Part shown: positions 62,840 through 64,000 of the stretch, piece by piece
Position numbering within the stretch: the stretch's first letter is position 1
Layout: each line of letters opens with the position of its first letter
Source of the DNA: Amycolatopsis sp. EV170708-02-1
Lineage (GTDB): Bacteria; Actinomycetota; Actinomycetes; Mycobacteriales; Pseudonocardiaceae
Reading direction: 5' to 3'
DNA length: 64,000 nucleotides
Assembly: GCF_022479115.1 (NCBI RefSeq)
Contig: NZ_CP092497.1
Coordinates: 7,254,001-7,318,000 of the forward strand
Notes under the pieces: model-generated
The model's input: only the letters and a program-made list of their open reading frames with translations
Database searches by the model: none
What the model was told of the DNA's origin: nothing
Position numbers and translations under genes: made by a program

Positions 62840-63679
62840 CTAGTAAGGATGTACCCGCAAAGAAGCCCAGGTTCCCGCCACGTCGACATCGGCAGACACG
62901 CACGTCGGACGCCTCGAATCGCCACGGCCGACAACGCTGGCGAGACCTTTACCACTGCGGAGCTGAAGGCGAGCAAGACCGCCCTTCGGCACCGCCCGCC
63001 ACAGGTCGTTCAGACCATGGCCTCGCTCCTCCCGAGTGCCAGTCACCCCCGGCTCGAGCGCCGTCTCGAGAGCAGCTACGTCGTCGACCAGGATGTCGTC
63101 GGCCACGTTGTGGCCGAGGTGCGCACGCACCCCGATTCCGGTATCGCAGACCGCGAACTCGATACCAGGCAGACCACTCGTCGCCCCGGTATAGACCTGC
63201 GCCGCAACGAAAGCGCCGACACCGCTCCACCCGTGACTGATCGCGTTGTCGATCAGCTCACCGACCCCCGCGAAGTATCTCCGGCCGAGATCGCCGTAGT
63301 GCCTCGTGAGCATCCGCCCCATTCGCTCACCCAGCCGATCGGCTCCGCCAGGAGTCAAATGCGTTACTTCGAGCAGACGATCCGGCAGGTCCATTCGCGG
63401 CCCGCCCGGGAGTTCGCCGACTACGTCCGTACCCGGGGGCAGGCTGCTGATGACATCCAGGCGCTCGAGGTATGACGCGACATTGTGATCACGCGGCGTA
63501 ATCAGCCGCACCTTCTCCCCCCGCGATCCTGCTGCCCGAGCGAGCGACACGATCGCCGCGAGGTCCAGCGGCGACGCGAACGTGAGCCGCCGACTATCCA
63601 AGACCAATGAGCCGTTCTCCGGCTCGACTGGACAGAGACGGCGCAGCAGCGGCCGCCGGCCGACGAGCTCGATGCGCAC
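62840..63679 (-). CDS. GHKL (HATPase_c) ATP-binding protein
   Basis: About 279 residues from GTG 63679; ATG 63742 is an alternative but overlaps the operator. A non-catalytic N-terminal region (LVLDSRRLTFASPLDLAAIVSLARAAGSRGEKVRLITP) resembles a STAS domain. The GHKL ATPase follows, with N box FAGVGELIDNAISHGWSG, G1 box FAVCDTGIGVRAHLG and G2 box REERGHGLNDLW. There is no phosphoacceptor His, so it is a kinase- or anti-sigma-type ATPase. It is transcribed towards the STAS-like gene 50 bp away and away from the CD-NTase gene. Confidence 0.75.
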   Translation of the reverse strand: MRIELVGRRPLLRRLCPVEPENGSLVLDSRRLTFASPLDLAAIVSLARAAGSRGEKVRLITPRDHNVASYLERLDVISSLPPGTDVVGELPGGPRMDLPDRLLEVTHLTPGGADRLGERMGRMLTRHYGDLGRRYFAGVGELIDNAISHGWSGVGAFVAAQVYTGATSGLPGIEFAVCDTGIGVRAHLGHNVADDILVDDVAALETALEPGVTGTREERGHGLNDLWRAVPKGGLARLQLRSGKGLASVVGRGDSRRPTCVSADVDVAGTWASLRVHPY

Positions 63680-63735
63680 GGCGCCGATTCTTCCAGATCC
63701 GACACGCCGCGTGAGGGGTGCCGCGCCGGTTCTCG

Positions 63736-63757
63736 GTTTCATCTGTTTCAATGAACC
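63736..63757 (+). promoter_or_regulatory. Three-part GTTTCA operator, copy 2
   Basis: Two GTTTCA half-sites 3 nt apart (63736-63741 and 63745-63750), then 1 nt and the inverted half TGAACC (63752-63757): the same spacing as the copy at 62803-62825. It lies in the divergent region between the GHKL ATPase and CD-NTase genes, so it could control both. Confidence 0.6.
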
Positions 63758-63807
63758 CGGTGCACATGATCGACGGGCCGCGTGCCCAACGAAGGAGGTA
63801 CTCGGGC

Positions 63808-64000
63808 ATGGCCGGGGAGAGGAACGTCGACCACCAGGTCCTGGCGGCATTCGCCGTCACACGGGTCAACATTTCGAGCGACGACGCCGCGCAGCGCCGA
63901 GCGCAGGTGAATCACCTGCGGTTCCGGCTCGAGACCCACATCGCCGCGGCCCCGGACTACGACCTGGTCAAGCTGCGCGCGTCGGGCAGCACCGCCAAGG
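63808..64000 (+). CDS. CD-NTase (SMODS/CBASS-type nucleotidyltransferase), N-terminal part
   Basis: The frame starts at ATG 63808 with AAGGAGG 9 nt upstream and runs off the right edge after 64 codons. NISSDDAAQRRAQVNHLRFRLETHI and then APDYDLVKLRASGSTAK is the usual opening of DncV/CD-NTase proteins, with the GS of the nucleotidyltransferase site. Such enzymes make cyclic oligonucleotides after phage infection and activate an effector. The catalytic Asp residues and the effector gene lie outside the window. Confidence 0.72.
   Translation, partial: MAGERNVDHQVLAAFAVTRVNISSDDAAQRRAQVNHLRFRLETHIAAAPDYDLVKLRASGSTAK

Overview
The window is chromosomal DNA from a high-G+C actinomycete, most likely a member of the Pseudonocardiaceae close to Amycolatopsis. 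This is inferred from the very GC-rich codon use, frequent GTG and TTG starts, ATGA/GTGA-coupled operons, an isoniazid-inducible-type (ini) cluster, a DUF222-HNH protein with a LexA box, and a MDMPI-type (mycothiol-linked superfamily) protein. No marker gene fixes the species.

Layout. 1-11 kb: a DUF4396 fragment, an orphan sugar-binding protein, a secreted Pro-rich protein with a DUF4239 membrane partner, a polyprenyl diphosphate synthase, a CapA-type protein, and a sugar ABC operon (binding protein, double ATPase, permease, FadR-type regulator, small lipoprotein). 11-15 kb: an ABC-2 exporter operon with a winged-helix regulator and dinB. 15-18 kb: a secreted tripeptidyl-aminopeptidase-like hydrolase, then a macrolide glycosyltransferase preceded by a leaderless 10-codon leader peptide. 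18-22.6 kb: an amino-acid ABC operon ending in a fusion of a class V PLP enzyme with a YheO/DauR-type regulator. 22.7-26.7 kb: GH8 glycosidase, PPOX flavoprotein, TetR and acyl-CoA synthetase. 26.7-34.7 kb: iniB, iniA and iniC homologues facing an Hsp70-like membrane protein and an IniR-like LuxR regulator. 34.7-45.5 kb: mixed enzymes, regulators, an SOS-controlled HNH protein, HEAT-repeat protein, M28 peptidase and a secreted crystallin-like protein. 45.6-53.2 kb: a TelA/VWA/solute-binding operon, then a cNMP-domain histidine kinase coupled to a response regulator fused to a thioredoxin-reductase-like protein. 53.2-56.8 kb: GNAT, HdeD-like and ricin-domain proteins.

After tRNA-Ala(GGC) at 57.06 kb the sequence becomes less GC-rich and looks like an acquired island. 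It holds a decayed reading frame, a 1148-residue protein of unknown function, a STAS-like/winged-helix protein, a GHKL ATPase and, running off the right edge, the start of a CD-NTase (CBASS-type) gene. The STAS-like gene and the GHKL/CD-NTase divergent region carry the same three-part operator, which suggests one defence-linked regulatory module.

Three genes (sugar-binding protein at 6.3 kb, iniA at 28-29.8 kb, RibD/DHFR-like protein at 34.8 kb) are broken by single-base frameshifts. Each is repaired by adding one base to a four-base C or G run, so sequencing error is as likely as real decay. Most gene ends are marked by long perfect hairpins without a T-tract.
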